Source of the DNA: Hydra vulgaris | Lineage: Eukaryota; Cnidaria; Hydrozoa; Anthoathecata; Hydridae | Assembly (NCBI RefSeq): GCF_038396675.1 | Contig: NC_088934.1 | Coordinates: 2,278,501 to 2,342,500 of the forward strand | Reading direction: 5' to 3' | Length of the DNA stretch: 64,000 nt | In this document: piece by piece, positions 33,961-44,964 of the stretch | How positions within the stretch are numbered: the first letter of the stretch is position 1 | Layout: each line of letters begins with the position of its first letter | Program-made: the position numbers and the translations under genes | The notes under the pieces: generated by a model | Database searches by the model: none | Told to the model about the DNA's origin: nothing | What the model saw: the letters and a program-made list of their open reading frames with translations, nothing else

Positions 33961-34509
33961 ATTATTTAAAAATCCTTATATCTTTATATTCAATTTAATT
34001 CAATTTTTGCTTGTTCAAAAAGCATGTACTATTATAACTTTTACACGCTACCTGGTTTTTTATTTACTATATTAAAGTTTTATCTAATTCATAGCATGTT
34101 AGCAATATTTATACCTAATTACACTTTCGATAATGCATTTTTTTTTTTTGAATAGCCTATACTTGTGATTTTCATAAATACTTTTACACAGCGTCATTCC
34201 AAGCTGACTGGGACAAAATCAAAGCAAAATCAATCAAAGCTGACTGGGGCCCTGGGACAAAATCAAATTGTAAAGCTCCAATATCTAAATGTCAGCTATA
34301 TGTTATGTTAATAACTATTTGATATTTAACAAGTATTTAAAACGGTCCCTAAATCATTGGGACTTGGGAATAAATTGTCCACTCGTCAGAGTGGTCCTGC
34401 TCTCATATTGTTTTGTTTCATTAATATTCAAATGATATAATGGTAAAAAAATTAAAAGCGCATAAAAACAAATTTATTATCTTTATTACTATTTATTTCG
34501 AAAAAAGAA

Positions 34510-34606
34510 CATACATGTATGCATGTATGTATTTATCCATACATGCATACATACATACATAAATACATACATACATACATAAATACATACATACACATAC
34601 AAATAT
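34510..34606. repeat. (CATA)n microsatellite
   Basis: Runs of tatg and cata tetranucleotides in opposite orientation (34512-34530, then 34537-34606), directly before the dispersed repeat at 34610. Confidence 0.9.
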
Positions 34607-34609
34607 TTT

Positions 34610-34860
34610 TAGTTTTACTTGCTATTTAGTAAAATAACAATTTTTTTTTATAAAATGATTATTATTTTTAAAACTTTTATATAATTTCAATTCATTTGAG
34701 ATCCAAGACATACTTTTGAAAATCTTTTATAAAAATTAAGGACCCCATATATGTTAAAGGGTCTTGAGGCACCCCTAAAACACATTAAGTGCATGCTGCG
34801 GATATTATTCAAAAATGTTGTTTTTTAAACCACCCTAATATATATTTGCCCATCCCATTT
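34610..34860 (+). repeat. dispersed repeat adjoining microsatellites, copy 2
   Basis: Same family as 19690-19990: shared phrases agacatacttttgaaaa, aaagggtcttgagg and ccaccctaatatatat. Here the terminal TA tract is only 10 bp long instead of about 150. Confidence 0.65.
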
Positions 34861-35082
34861 TGATCCGAATGACCAAATTTTAATACGCGGAGTGTCATAA
34901 AATATTGCCAATGTAATATTTTCTTCATGAAATTTTTATTTTATTTTGGATGACTATTTATACTTTTTTTGCGCCACTCTTTTATAGTTTAACATTTTTT
35001 GAGCTTTTAAAGGCATTTTCAAAGAATTGGCGCGAATAGAAATTTACAAATCATTAACTATATAATAACGTCATTACAAATA

Positions 35083-35337
35083 ATGGAAGGTTTTTTACTT
35101 ATACCGACTTTGCGCATTTTTATTACTATTATTTTTGTTAACTGGTGGCATTTTAAAACCGCTCAAATTTGTTATGAAATTAAAAAAAACGTGGTTTTTA
35201 AACACGATAGCGTTGAGGCCCAATACACAGCAATTAGAAATTTGTTAGATGCTTTTGATCTCATACAGTTCACCCACTTCATGGCCGACCATTTTTCAAG
35301 TAAACCTCCTGCCATCATGTCGGAGAGCTTCATATAA
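35083..35337 (+). other. 84-codon open frame just upstream of the repeat protein
   Basis: The frame contains FKHDSVEAQYTAIRNLLDAF and FTHFMADHFSSKPP. Its position 160 bp before the GELNDL protein suggests a 5' exon or leader of the same element, but I cannot confirm that by family knowledge. Confidence 0.3.
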
Positions 35338-35462
35338 CAGTAGACGTAAATAAATCTGTTAAGCTGGAGAATAAACTATTTATATTGTAAAACTATAAAA
35401 GGTTAAATAGAAAGGTAAAGATAAAACAACTTCACTTTAAAATACCTTTTTGTAAAAACAAA

Positions 35463-36553
35463 ATGTATAAGTTTCTAATATTAAAATTATTTACATTTAG
35501 ACTTTTGAGAAGTGCAAAGATTATTGTGAACTTCCGGGACGAATGTGTTGTTGATGTTGAATGTCAAGATGCGGCTGATGTTGACTTTGATCCAGATATT
35601 GACAGCGAAGAGCCCAAAGTTTTCGCACAAGGTGAACTGAATGATTTGGTTAGAGACTTGTCCCTTTCCAGGGAAAAAGCTGAACTTTTGGCGTCAAGAC
35701 TAAAAGAAAAGAATTTGTTAGAAGTTGGTGTCAAAGTGTCCCACTTTCAAAAGCGCAACAACGATTTATCTAGGTTTTTCACCATTGATGGACCCTTGTG
35801 CTACTGCAATAATGTCAATGGTCTTTTCGAAAATTTATCCCAAGTGCATTCGCCTCGTGATTGGCTCCTTTTCATTGATTCATCCAAGAGGAGTTTGAAG
35901 GCAGTGTTGTTGCATATTGGCAATCAGAAGCCATGTATTCCAATCTCTCATTCCATACACTTGAATGAAACTCACGAAAATATAAAAATATTACTAGATG
36001 CTATTGATTACAAAACTCATAAGTGGAACATTTGTGGTGATTTGAAAGTGATTGGTATGTTAATGGGTATGCAAACAGGGTTTACCAAGTTCTGCTGCTT
36101 TTTTTGTTTATGGGATAGTCGTGCTGTGAACGAACGAATTTTGAGCGAAACTCAAAGAAGGCGTTTTTGTTGGACCCCAAATTCGAGAGGTTTTGAAAGA
36201 CCATGGATTTGAAGAGTCACTTACTTCTGACAAAAAAGAAGCATGGAAAGCGTTTGTATGGGTTTGTAAGAACTTCTTGGGAAATCACAAATCGTGTAAA
36301 TATAAAAATTGTATTCAAAAGCTACTCGATTCGTTCCAAAAAGTGGGCTGTCGTATGTCATTGAAAATGCATTTTCTGCATTCGCATTTGGCGTTTTTTC
36401 CTAAAATTTGGGCGCTGTGAGTGATGAACAAAGTGAACGATTCCACCAAGATATTCAGGTTATGGAAAAGCGTTACCAAGGATTCTGGAATGAAAGCATG
36501 TTAGCTGACTACTATTGGATGATTTATCGTCATATTCACAGAGATTTTAAGTG
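35463..36553 (+). pseudogene. transposon-like protein with GELNDLVRDLSLS / GDLK / ERFHQDI signature, internally deleted
   Basis: Open from 35463 to 36212 (249 codons), possibly entering at an AG acceptor near 35501. Text: VFAQGELNDLVRDLSLSREK, AELLASRLKEKNLLEVGVKV, FENLSQVHSPRDWLLFIDSS, KRSLKAVLLHIGNQ, WNICGDLKVIGMLMGMQTGF and FCCFFCLWDSRAVNE. A frame change at about 36170-36195 gives GPQIREVLKDHGFEESLTSD, then KKEAWKAFVWVCKNFLGNHK. A one-base slip near 36410 restores NLGAVSDEQSERFHQDI and RYQGFWNESMLADYYW to the stop at 36553. I know this protein as a widely repeated, unclassified family in arthropods, hydrozoans and fish. Compared with what I recall, a middle segment is missing between the CLWDSR and GPQI parts. 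It is a dead copy of a likely mobile gene. Confidence 0.72.
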
Positions 36554-37818
36554 ATTTATATGCTTTAGTCAACAGTCTTTAAACTAATAAATGTGTATAA
36601 ATGTTTACGAATAAACCAAGTCACAGACACTTTGACTTATTTGTATAGAAACATAAGTGGTGCTTGAAATATTGAATGTTTATCAATGTTTATGTATAGA
36701 GATAAAGTACAGAATGTCCGAAAATTAAAATTTTTGTTGACCAGTGTTATAATAAAAAAGAAACCAATAGAAATATCCTTTGATTTTATCTTTTTAAAAT
36801 TTAATAAGTTTTTAGCAGTGTTATTTTAAACCTTATTTTATCTACATTGCATTATTTTTAGTTTACATTTTTAAGATCAACAAGACTTTTGGCAGATGTA
36901 TAATGAGCCTGCTGCAGAGGTGAAATTCAAATCATTGTAAAACCATAGAGGTGTTTGGTGCTGGCATAAGCATCTTTTGACCGAGATCACAATATAAAAA
37001 TGGTAAAATTCTGTATTTAAAAACAAAGGGAGGTCCAAAAAGATGTAAAAATGGAAAGTATCATAGCTGAAATCCTTCTAAAAGCAGTTTTTGTTGATAA
37101 AGCCACTAGCCACTAGAGCTTGAGTTATATATTTTACCAGACTACTGGTTAATTTTTGATATTCTAGGTCATAGTTTGAAAAATCGCCTACGGATGAGAC
37201 TTTTTGGATACAATGAATTCCAAAACTTTTAAAATCTTTTAAAGTTGCTAACAACTTGTGAGAACTCACAGCAAAATTGTAAACCTATTGACCATAGTTT
37301 AAGAAATTTATTTCTCAAAACAAGAAATAAATTTCTTGTTTTTAAAAATAAATTGCAGGGTAGGATATTTATTTCTTAAAACAAGAAACAATTTTTTGTT
37401 TTAAGAAAAATATTTTGTAATAAGAAAAATTAAATTTTGCTGTGCTTACAGTAAAATTTATTTAAGATAATGTAGAGCGTGTGATGAGCATGGAGAAGCT
37501 TCAGAAGCTACTTCAAATAAAGATTTCTTGTAAAAAACCATTAAAAAAGAGTAGCTTTAAAGAACTAGCGACTGCTTTCTCGCTTTCTATTTATTGAATG
37601 GTTCTAATAATTTGAATTTTGATCTGATACATAACTGCAAACGCTGAACCTTAAAAACACTTTAAAAAAATATTTTTTTACATATTTTCTTGAGATATTT
37701 GTCTTAAGCTAAAACTTTATGTTTCAGCTTAATATTTACTATAAAAAATTTATTGTATGGTTTTAAGCATTTAAACTCTGAATTCTGAAGCAAATTTGCT
37801 TCAGAAACAAGAGATGTG
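36554..37818. other. no gene recognised
   Basis: AT-rich sequence. Short hairpin-forming runs of aagaaa/tttctt occur at 37300-37420 (aagaaatttatttctcaaaac and complements). A 63-codon minus frame at 37269-37078 is unrecognised and has no supporting context. Confidence 0.3.
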
Positions 37819-37819
37819 G

Positions 37820-37925
37820 CAGTGACGGATCCAGCATCTTTTAGTGTTTGAGATAGCTAACATGGAGCAAAATCCGAAAATTTCTATGTTTATATTTATG
37901 TCAAATAATGATTCTTTTTAAAAAG
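37820..37925 (+). mobile_element. fragment of the hAT MITE seen at 21355
   Basis: cagtgacggatccagcatct, tagtgtttgagatagctaac and atggagcaaaatcc correspond to the terminal 100 bp of the 21355-21966 element (gatctagcatttt..., gagatagctaact, catggagcgaactcc, atgtcaaataaggatgcttt). The second arm is absent. Confidence 0.65.
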
Positions 37926-39690
37926 TTACAATGATTGGAGGCAGTGCTCTGTGATGTGACCATAAGGTCTTGTTGGAGCGCCTAAAATACCCACAGAAAA
38001 AATGTGTATATATATTTTTGAATCACATTGTTTTGATCTAGTTTAGTTTACAACAAAAGATCAAAAGTCCTTTACCCAATCTTTTAAGGAAACCATTTTA
38101 GATTTGGATTTGTTTGATCCAAGGCTCCAGTATAAGTAATTAAAAAAAAAATCATTTAATATCAAAATGAAGTAAAAACCAAAAACTCTCTTTATAATAG
38201 CCAAAGTTATAATTTATCCCGGGCTCAATTTAGTAGTCGGACATTGGACATTGTCTGGCTAAAACCTTAGATTGTCAGATCAATTTACAATTAATCGGAC
38301 ATTTTGATCGACGGAATTTAAATTCTACAAAATGAAGCTTAAACAGGAACGGCGTACGATTGAACACAATTGCTGACAACGCAAACGATTTTTTTTGTTT
38401 TACAATTTGACCGCGACTGTTTCGATGTTTTGATGATTTTGATGACATTTCAGAAATGCGCTGAAAAAAGAAACGTTAAGCTAAATTTTATTAGGAAAAT
38501 AGTTAAAAAAACTAAAGTATAAGCAAAGCTTATTCTTTAGTTTTTTATTTTTAGTTTTATTTTTTTTTTTTTCCTTAGTAAAAAGAAAAAAGATTAGCTT
38601 TATAATAAAATTAAAAAAATTAATTTTTGTTACGTTTTTAATTGCATTTGAAAAAAATTAATCTTTTAAAACATTTAAGTACACAAAACGCTTTTACAAA
38701 TTACTTCTATTTATTGTTTAATAAATAAACAAACTTTATTTAAATTATTAAAAAGTGAAATTAAATTATTGAAAAGAAAGTTGTGTAAACATTTTTCCCA
38801 AAAAGTTGCAAAAAGAATTATTTAAAAAAATAATGTAGTCTTTTTAAAACCATTAATTTTTAGAATTTTGAAATTTTTAAAAACTTTTTAAAATCGTAAT
38901 TTTTAATCATTTCGTGCTTTAATTAGTAAGTCAAGTTAAAAAAACAAAAACTTTTGAACAATTCTTTGTAAAAATAGAAACAAAAAAAAAAATAAAGCAA
39001 TTAAATCATGGGAAGATTCAATTTAACTTATTCATAATTTAAAGTAACATAAAAAAATAATCTTTTAGAAGATTTTTAGAAAGACATTAAAAACTATTTT
39101 CAAACGTTTAAAAATTATCATAAAAAATACATACCTACTAATGAAAGTTTAAATATAACGAATAATGCATTTTTTTTAAACAATCGTTATAATTAAGTTT
39201 TGATTTTATTTAAAGCCTTCGTGTAAAATAAAAACTTCAAAAAAGATCAATTATTAAAAGTTACTCGTAAATGTCTTTTTTATTGCATTTAAATTATTAA
39301 AACATCTGAACAACCGTTGTCAAATTGTAAAGAAAAAAATAAAATAAGCGTTAGCAGTTACAGCGTGAAAATTTAGGCTCATCTAAAAAAATATACATTG
39401 TTAAATTGAAACCATTTTATTAAAAAAAAAATCTGCGATAAAATATTCTAAATGATACGGAAAGAAAATACAAACTTCACTAGACTAACGTTAAATAAAT
39501 TGAACAACGTGACAAAGATGTCTCATGACTCGGTTCCGTAAAACCGTAAAAACTTGACTGGACACTGCCCGTTTTATGTAGTCAAAAATCATAAAAAGCG
39601 TAACTTCGAACAATCAGCGTAAATACTTTTATCAAGAAAAAAGAAATTTTTCATATAAATATGACTTCTATGTCACTCATTAGCCGCTCC
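37926..39690. other. AT-rich, no gene recognised
   Basis: Dominated by A- and T-runs (38560-39350). A few mixed patches (38225-38440 and 39510-39610) look like old repeat sequence (cggacattgtctggc, ggacactgcccgtttt), but no family is assigned. Confidence 0.3.
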
Positions 39691-39696
39691 GCATAA

Positions 39697-39741
39697 AACA
39701 CTCGATTTATTTAATTGTCGAAATTAAATAAATCGAGTGTT
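39697..39741. repeat. perfect 20-bp-stem hairpin, 5-nt loop
   Basis: Arms 39697-39716 (aacactcgatttatttaatt) and 39722-39741 are exact reverse complements; the loop is gtcga. It lies 90 bp before a (TA)n tract. Confidence 0.95.
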
Positions 39742-39822
39742 ATACTTATTTAGTTTTTTTTACTATATATTGCTCTACTTTGGTATTGAGCACTCTTTAA
39801 CAAGAAATATTTACACTATTAC

Positions 39823-39828
<6 letters not shown>

Positions 39829-39916
<88 letters not shown>

Positions 39917-39920
39917 GTAC

Positions 39921-39962
<42 letters not shown>
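39829..39962. repeat. (TA)n microsatellite with tgta interruptions
   Basis: Nearly pure TA repeat of about 130 bp. Tyr-Ile reading frames across it are artefacts. Confidence 0.96.
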
Positions 39963-39965
<3 letters not shown>

Positions 39966-40545
39966 AGCAAAAATGTTAATATTTCCAATATGATTAATAA
40001 GCTTAAATGTTATATAATGATTATTAAAATATATTTAACTACTGAAATTTTAAAAGTTTACAACAAAAAAGTAACGACAAAAATTATATACAAAAAAAGC
40101 TATGGAGTGTCCTCTTTGATAACATTAAAGTTTTTAATTAGAAATTTATTTCATGGCGGCACTTTGATACAAGCTCGATTTGTTTATTGAGCAAATTTAA
40201 TGGTGATTTAATAATGTGGTATTTCCCTGTCAAGCATAAATTGTAAAATTTACCTTGACAGGGATAAGTTCTAAACCCTTATTTTTCATTCCTATACAAA
40301 TTTCAAAAGTTCAGTAGAGTTGCTTATCATAAAAACTCAGGTGGTATAAAAAAACTCTTGTTTATTACCATAAAAGAGTTTTTATGTCTATACCACCTGT
40401 CTTTGAAAGTTGCTCCTTCTTGGTGAGTTTTTACATGGTAAATATAAATGAGGTTTTTTGTAAGGCATTTTCCATTAGGCCTAAGGTGGTTGGTCGGCAA
40501 CTGCATAATTGATTGTATTATTCATGAAAATATATATAAGTATTA

Positions 40546-40757
40546 TTCATATATATATATATAAGTATATTTATGTATATAAGTATATATAAGTATATTC
40601 ATATATATATATATATAAGTATATTCATATATATATAAATATATATAAGTATATTCATATATATATATATATATATAAGTATATTCATATATATATATAT
40701 AAGTATATTTATATATATATATAAGTATATTCATAAATATATATATAAGTATATTCA
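40546..40757. repeat. degenerate minisatellite (atatataagtatattc)n
   Basis: The module taagtatattcatatatata repeats about nine times with variable TA length, so the period drifts between roughly 16 and 30 bp. Confidence 0.9.
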
Positions 40758-40799
40758 TGAAAATTAAATAGCATAATTTTATTATGAGAAGTAATAATA

Positions 40800-40950
40800 C
40801 TCTTGATGTTATTACTTGATATTCAATTACGTGTTACGATTTCTAAATTACACGTTATGTTTAATTATATATTAAGATTTCTTAATTACAACTTTTTATG
40901 TTCTCAATTACATCTCAAAAAGGTGTAACTTTTAAAATTAAACAGTGAAT
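40800..40950 (+). repeat. dispersed repeat related to the 49560 minisatellite
   Basis: The units ttcaattacgtgttacgatt, tctaaattacacgttatgtt and ttaattacaactttttatgt, ending in aaaaaggtgtaac, match the degenerate flank of the array at 49500-49881 (ttaattacaccttgaaaaggtgtaa) in the same orientation. Confidence 0.55.
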
Positions 40951-40975
40951 TCAACATTGTTGTGCCATCTTTTTT

Positions 40976-41227
40976 CTATTTCATGCAATATTTCAATCTT
41001 CTTTTGTTTAATTTGACAGAATTTATTTTTTTCACTAGACTCTTTTCTGCATTTGTGGCTAGCATATCATACTCGTAAATTAAAGACATTATTTCAATAT
41101 ACAAGATTCTGCACTTTTCTCTTAACTTCTTGCTTGTTTTTACACATTGCAACATTTTTTTACTGATTTTGATAGTATCAGGGGATTCTTTAAAGGAAGA
41201 CAAATGATCTTTAAAAAGACATAACAC
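40976..41227 (-). other. 83-codon open frame, unrecognised
   Basis: The frame encodes LKDHLSSFKESPDTIKISKK, CVKTSKKLREKCRILYIEIM and a Lys-rich end (INSVKLNKRRLKYCMK). The composition is protein-like with predicted helices, but I know no family for it. No splice or promoter context was found; it may belong to the repeat adjoining it at 40800-40950. Confidence 0.25.
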
Positions 41228-42069
41228 AGATAAAGCAATAAGAGATTTTTATTTTAGATTTCAACAAGAAGTTGTTTATTAATACAAAAGACACAATGAA
41301 AGATTAAACATGTGAAAGCACAAAAACTATTTTAAAAACATTCCAAATATCTTAATAAACTTTGTCCACCCCAATAAAGTTAGAAAAGAGTTTATCAAGA
41401 CTATTGCTATTAATCTCAAAATCTTGAATTTCCAATTCAAGTCAACTATTTCTCAAAACTTTTGAGATTTATTGCTAGTTCAGAAAATTTTCCCAACAAA
41501 TGACCATATTTAACTAATTTTTGCAATTGGATTGCAAAATTATTAATGCTTATTAATAAATAATTACTAAGTACATTTGTTTCCTGGATTTGAAATAAAA
41601 ATTGAGTTAATGGATAATGCAGCTCGTATTATGACAAACTTCAAAAGGGACTTTTCATGAAGGTGTGTCCTGATCAGCTAAAAACTCTACTGGCTCTTTG
41701 AATATAACTACTCTTTTGTCAGGTTAATTTGTATTTACTTGGTTTTTAATTTATATTTACTTTTAATTTCATTTTAAATATGAACCACATGATATATTAC
41801 AAAAATAATTTGATCAAAACTATTTTCTAAAAAAAAATGCTTTTTTGTAATATCAATATAAAATTATTATAAAATGCTATTTTTATATATTTAGAAAACT
41901 TTAAATGACATTTTTAATGTCATTTAAAGTTTTCTTTTTTTTTCATGATAAAAATTTTCATGAAAAAAAAAACAAAAAAAAACTTTATAGTACTTTATAG
42001 GAATCCTTAACAAAAAATACTCATACTTTGATATTTCAAAATATATAATATATAAAATATAAAGAGTGA
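41228..42069. other. AT-rich, no gene recognised; one hairpin
   Basis: The only feature I can support is the perfect 19-bp-stem hairpin at 41893-41935 (loop tttta), followed by a weaker tttttttcatga/tcatgaaaaaaa pair. Confidence 0.4.
41893..41935. repeat. perfect 19-bp-stem hairpin, 5-nt loop
   Basis: Arms 41893-41911 (agaaaactttaaatgacat) and 41917-41935. Confidence 0.95.
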
Positions 42070-42190
42070 AGCTAGCTTAAAGCCATTTCCGCTCCATATT
42101 TCAGCTCCAGTTCTGGCTCAGCTCCTTGTAAAAACATCAGCTCTAGATAGCTTCCGCTCCAGCTCGAAGCAGCTCTAAAGTCCTAATCAT
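42070..42190 (-). mobile_element. hAT-type subterminal GGAGC-rich fragment
   Basis: The minus strand reads aggactttagagctgcttcg then repeated gctggagcgga/gagctgag motifs. It is similar in style to 1465-1557 and consistent with a hAT element end. It adjoins the hAT transposase relic. Confidence 0.4.
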
Positions 42191-42199
42191 TGGTTTTTC

Positions 42200-43110
42200 A
42201 GATTGGAAGTGTCTCAAAAAACCATTCATCTTTTCAGAAACCATCTCAAAAAATTTTAGTTTAACAGGCAAAAACAGGGTTGTGGTCCATGGTTTTTAGT
42301 CTCAGCAGTTTTTATTTTTGCATGATTGTTTTTCTAAAGACTACTGAAATATGCAATAAACTTTTTGTATCCATCAAGGAGTAAGTCAGCACTCTTAGCA
42401 GAGTTTTCACATCACCAAAGAGAACCACCTATGCAAACAAAACTGCATTGCATAATGAAGTGTTCCAGTGATGTTTTCATAGGTTGCTCGTCTACTAGCA
42501 GAGTCATGTAAATTGCAACATTGCTTTTAATATACTATTTTGTTCCCACCCACTTGCTTTTGCCTCTATTTTAAAACTGCCATGAATGATGTGGAGAACA
42601 AATATCTATAAGAAAATCAAGTTCTTTATCTGTTCTCTGTTTCATCAAGAAAAAATAAATTTATATATGGTTCATCTGATGACACCTATAAAATCTTTGA
42701 TTTATCTATACCAGAAATACAGTTTAGGAATGTTTGCATAACATCAGATGCAGTTGAGCGCCCCATGAACTCTGATAACCAGTTTCAATCATGGCAACTT
42801 TGTCATCTCAAAATCGAACTAAAAGGTCCATCAGACCCTTCTGAAAAATTGGTTTTGGGTTACTAAATGAAACAGTGTAATATGGTGCATTAGATAAAGT
42901 AGAGCAAGCAAGTCCAAATGTTGTAATAAAACTGGCTTTGGTGGGTACACCTTAAGAAAACTTAGCAGTTTCACTATCTGGAAAAACTTTACGAAATAAT
43001 TTTCAAGAATTCATTGAACATTTAAAATGCACCAAAGAATTTCAGTTTCAAGTGTGGATGGGTTTATCAGCTCTGGAAATTAAACACCTTTTTATAATTG
43101 CAAGAAATAA
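42200..43110 (-). pseudogene. hAT-like transposase relic
   Basis: Minus-strand frames give SNPKPIFQKGLMDLLVRF, DDKVAMIETGYQ, GRSTASDVMQTFLNCISGID, VSSDEPYINLFFLDE and HGSFK..EAKASGWEQNSIL, followed by a degenerate tail (GDVKTLLRVLTYS, TMDHNPVF). Phrases such as FQKGxMDLLVRFWDDxxxxVxTRY and SxDGPNVNxKFL are typical of a hAT-superfamily group in aquatic invertebrates and fish. Several frameshifts and stops leave it non-functional. N- and C-termini were not delimited. Confidence 0.65.
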
Positions 43111-43216
43111 ATCCAAAAACATGTAACTCTTACATAAATAAATCTCATATTTTATATTAGAAATTAGGTTCTAGAGGCTTTTAGAAAATTTTCAACATTG
43201 TCATTAACAAAGCCAA

Positions 43217-43436
43217 ATCTAACATTCTCTCATACATGGTCTAACATTCTATCATACATGGTTTAACATTCTCTCATACATGGTCTAACATTCTCTCAGA
43301 CATGGTCTAACATTCTGTCAAATATGGTCCAACATTCTTTCATACATGGTCTAACATTCTCACATACATGGTCTAACACTCTCATACATCTCATATATGG
43401 TTTATATATAGTCATACATCTCTCATACATGGACTG
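43217..43436. repeat. 22-bp minisatellite, about nine copies
   Basis: The unit ctaacattctctcatacatggt repeats with a 22-bp period from 43219 and becomes irregular after 43370. Confidence 0.92.
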
Positions 43437-43639
43437 ATCTTATTACATTTACCAAAACTACTAGCAAAAAATATTTCCTATAATTCTAAAACAAGCACAT
43501 GGTCTTGCGATCACTTCGTCTTGCCAACGATCACACAATTTTGCCATGGTCCCATTTTTTAAAAACTCTAAAGATTGCTCTGATTTAATTTTAAAATTAA
43601 CAAGATTTCAATCCTTCTACAGTTAACCTGTTAATTATT

Positions 43640-44520
43640 ACAATAGAATGATTTTATTGGTTATTAGATGGAAGTGGAGAGACAAGGGCTATTGGTCTTG
43701 ACATATTAAAGGCTTTTGGTAAAAAAGTGTTAATGTCTTCCTTGACGGACAACAATCTTTTTGATTTCCAGTAATTTCTGGAGTATTACAAGATTCCATC
43801 CTTAGTCTTGTGTTATTTCTTATCTATATTATTTATATCTCTTATAATCTTACTCTAAAGTGAAAAGATGACAAAACTACATACAACAAGAAAAATATTC
43901 ATCATTTTTGTTTGCTTAGAAACATTCAATCTTGAGTATCAACTCTATTCTGTGACAGCTTAGGGCTTGTGGGGCAGAGGCTGGTGAATTTTAATAAATT
44001 GAACAGTTGTTTACTGCTAATAATTATTTCAAAATTGTTTGAAATGTTTAAAATGGTCAAACAGTTTAAAATAAATTGTTATTTCTATATATGATGAATG
44101 GTAACACTTTTACTGAGTCTTCTATTTTACATTGTTTGGAATTATCCTTCACTACTGAACTCTTATGGAGACCATAAATAAAATTCATTTCAAAGATGAT
44201 GACCTTAGCAGATGATTTCATCTGCTAAGGTTCCCTCTCTTTATCTTGCTTGACTTTTTTTACACTTCTGATCCCATTCTCTACCTCTATAAATCTCATA
44301 ATTTTTCCTTGTATGGAATACTGTTGTCGTATTTAGGCTGGTTCCTCTAATGCGACTAATTTAATCTCTGTAAATGTCTAATGCGACTCTCTGTAAATGT
44401 TGCATCTGTTCTAGCTGCCAAGCTTGAGTCTCCTTCCCATCAACTAAAACTTGATCCCATGTAACTTGTCATTCACCCAAGATGCAACTTCTATTGTAAC
44501 TGCTCCTTCAGGATCATAAA
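43640..44520 (+). pseudogene. LINE reverse transcriptase remnant
   Basis: Plus-strand text in several frames: DGSGETRAIGLDILKAFGKK (the RT motif with the first Asp; family form GETRxIALDISKAFDKVWH), a damaged GVPQGSILxPVLFLIYI stretch near 43780-43850, FTESSILHCLELSFTTELLW (44110-44170), and PCMEYCC near 44310. The FADD box is not recovered. Order and motifs match a jockey/CR1-type LINE; the same type recurs at 55075-55400 on the opposite strand. The P element begins shortly after its end. Confidence 0.7.
44202..44231. repeat. perfect 14-bp-stem hairpin, 2-nt loop
   Basis: Arms 44202-44215 (accttagcagatga) and 44218-44231 within the LINE remnant. Confidence 0.92.
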
Positions 44521-44730
44521 AAAATTTATTTTCTCTCTAAACAACAGCTAAAACAACTATCTAAAACACAGGCCTATTAATCGTGTAAAAATAACTGGAG
44601 GCCGATTAACTCAGAAAAATTTGCCGAAGGTTAATATAGTTGCTTAAAATTACAAGAAAAAATATTTCTTGAGACTTATTATGTCTTGAGACATAAAGTT
44701 TTTTTAAAGTGTTGCGAACTGCTCTATTAA

Positions 44731-44922
44731 CTATTTAACAGATAAAAAAAAATTTACCATCATATTATCGTTGATTATCACCATTAATTCAACTCTTTTA
44801 CAAATTTTGAGTTTTTTGATATCTTCAGGATTCCATCCAACAACATCATCAACATGAACAATTGGTATTGATTTATCAGATAAACAACAAATTAAAACAT
44901 ATTTTTGACTGATGTACTCCAT
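44731..44922 (-). other. 63-codon minus-strand frame inside the P element
   Basis: MEYISQKYVLICCLSDKSIP, VHVDDVVGWNPEDIKKLKIC and RVELMVIIND read like protein but match nothing I know. The frame lies antisense between the left TIR and the THAP exon. It may be an inserted fragment or chance. Confidence 0.25.
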
Positions 44923-44964
44923 CAGATATTTAAATTATTTCTAAATTAAAATAAAAATCAGTGT

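Noticed and set aside
36193..36420. Separate 75-codon gene
   Set aside because: It is the frame-shifted continuation of the repeat protein starting at 35463, not an independent gene.
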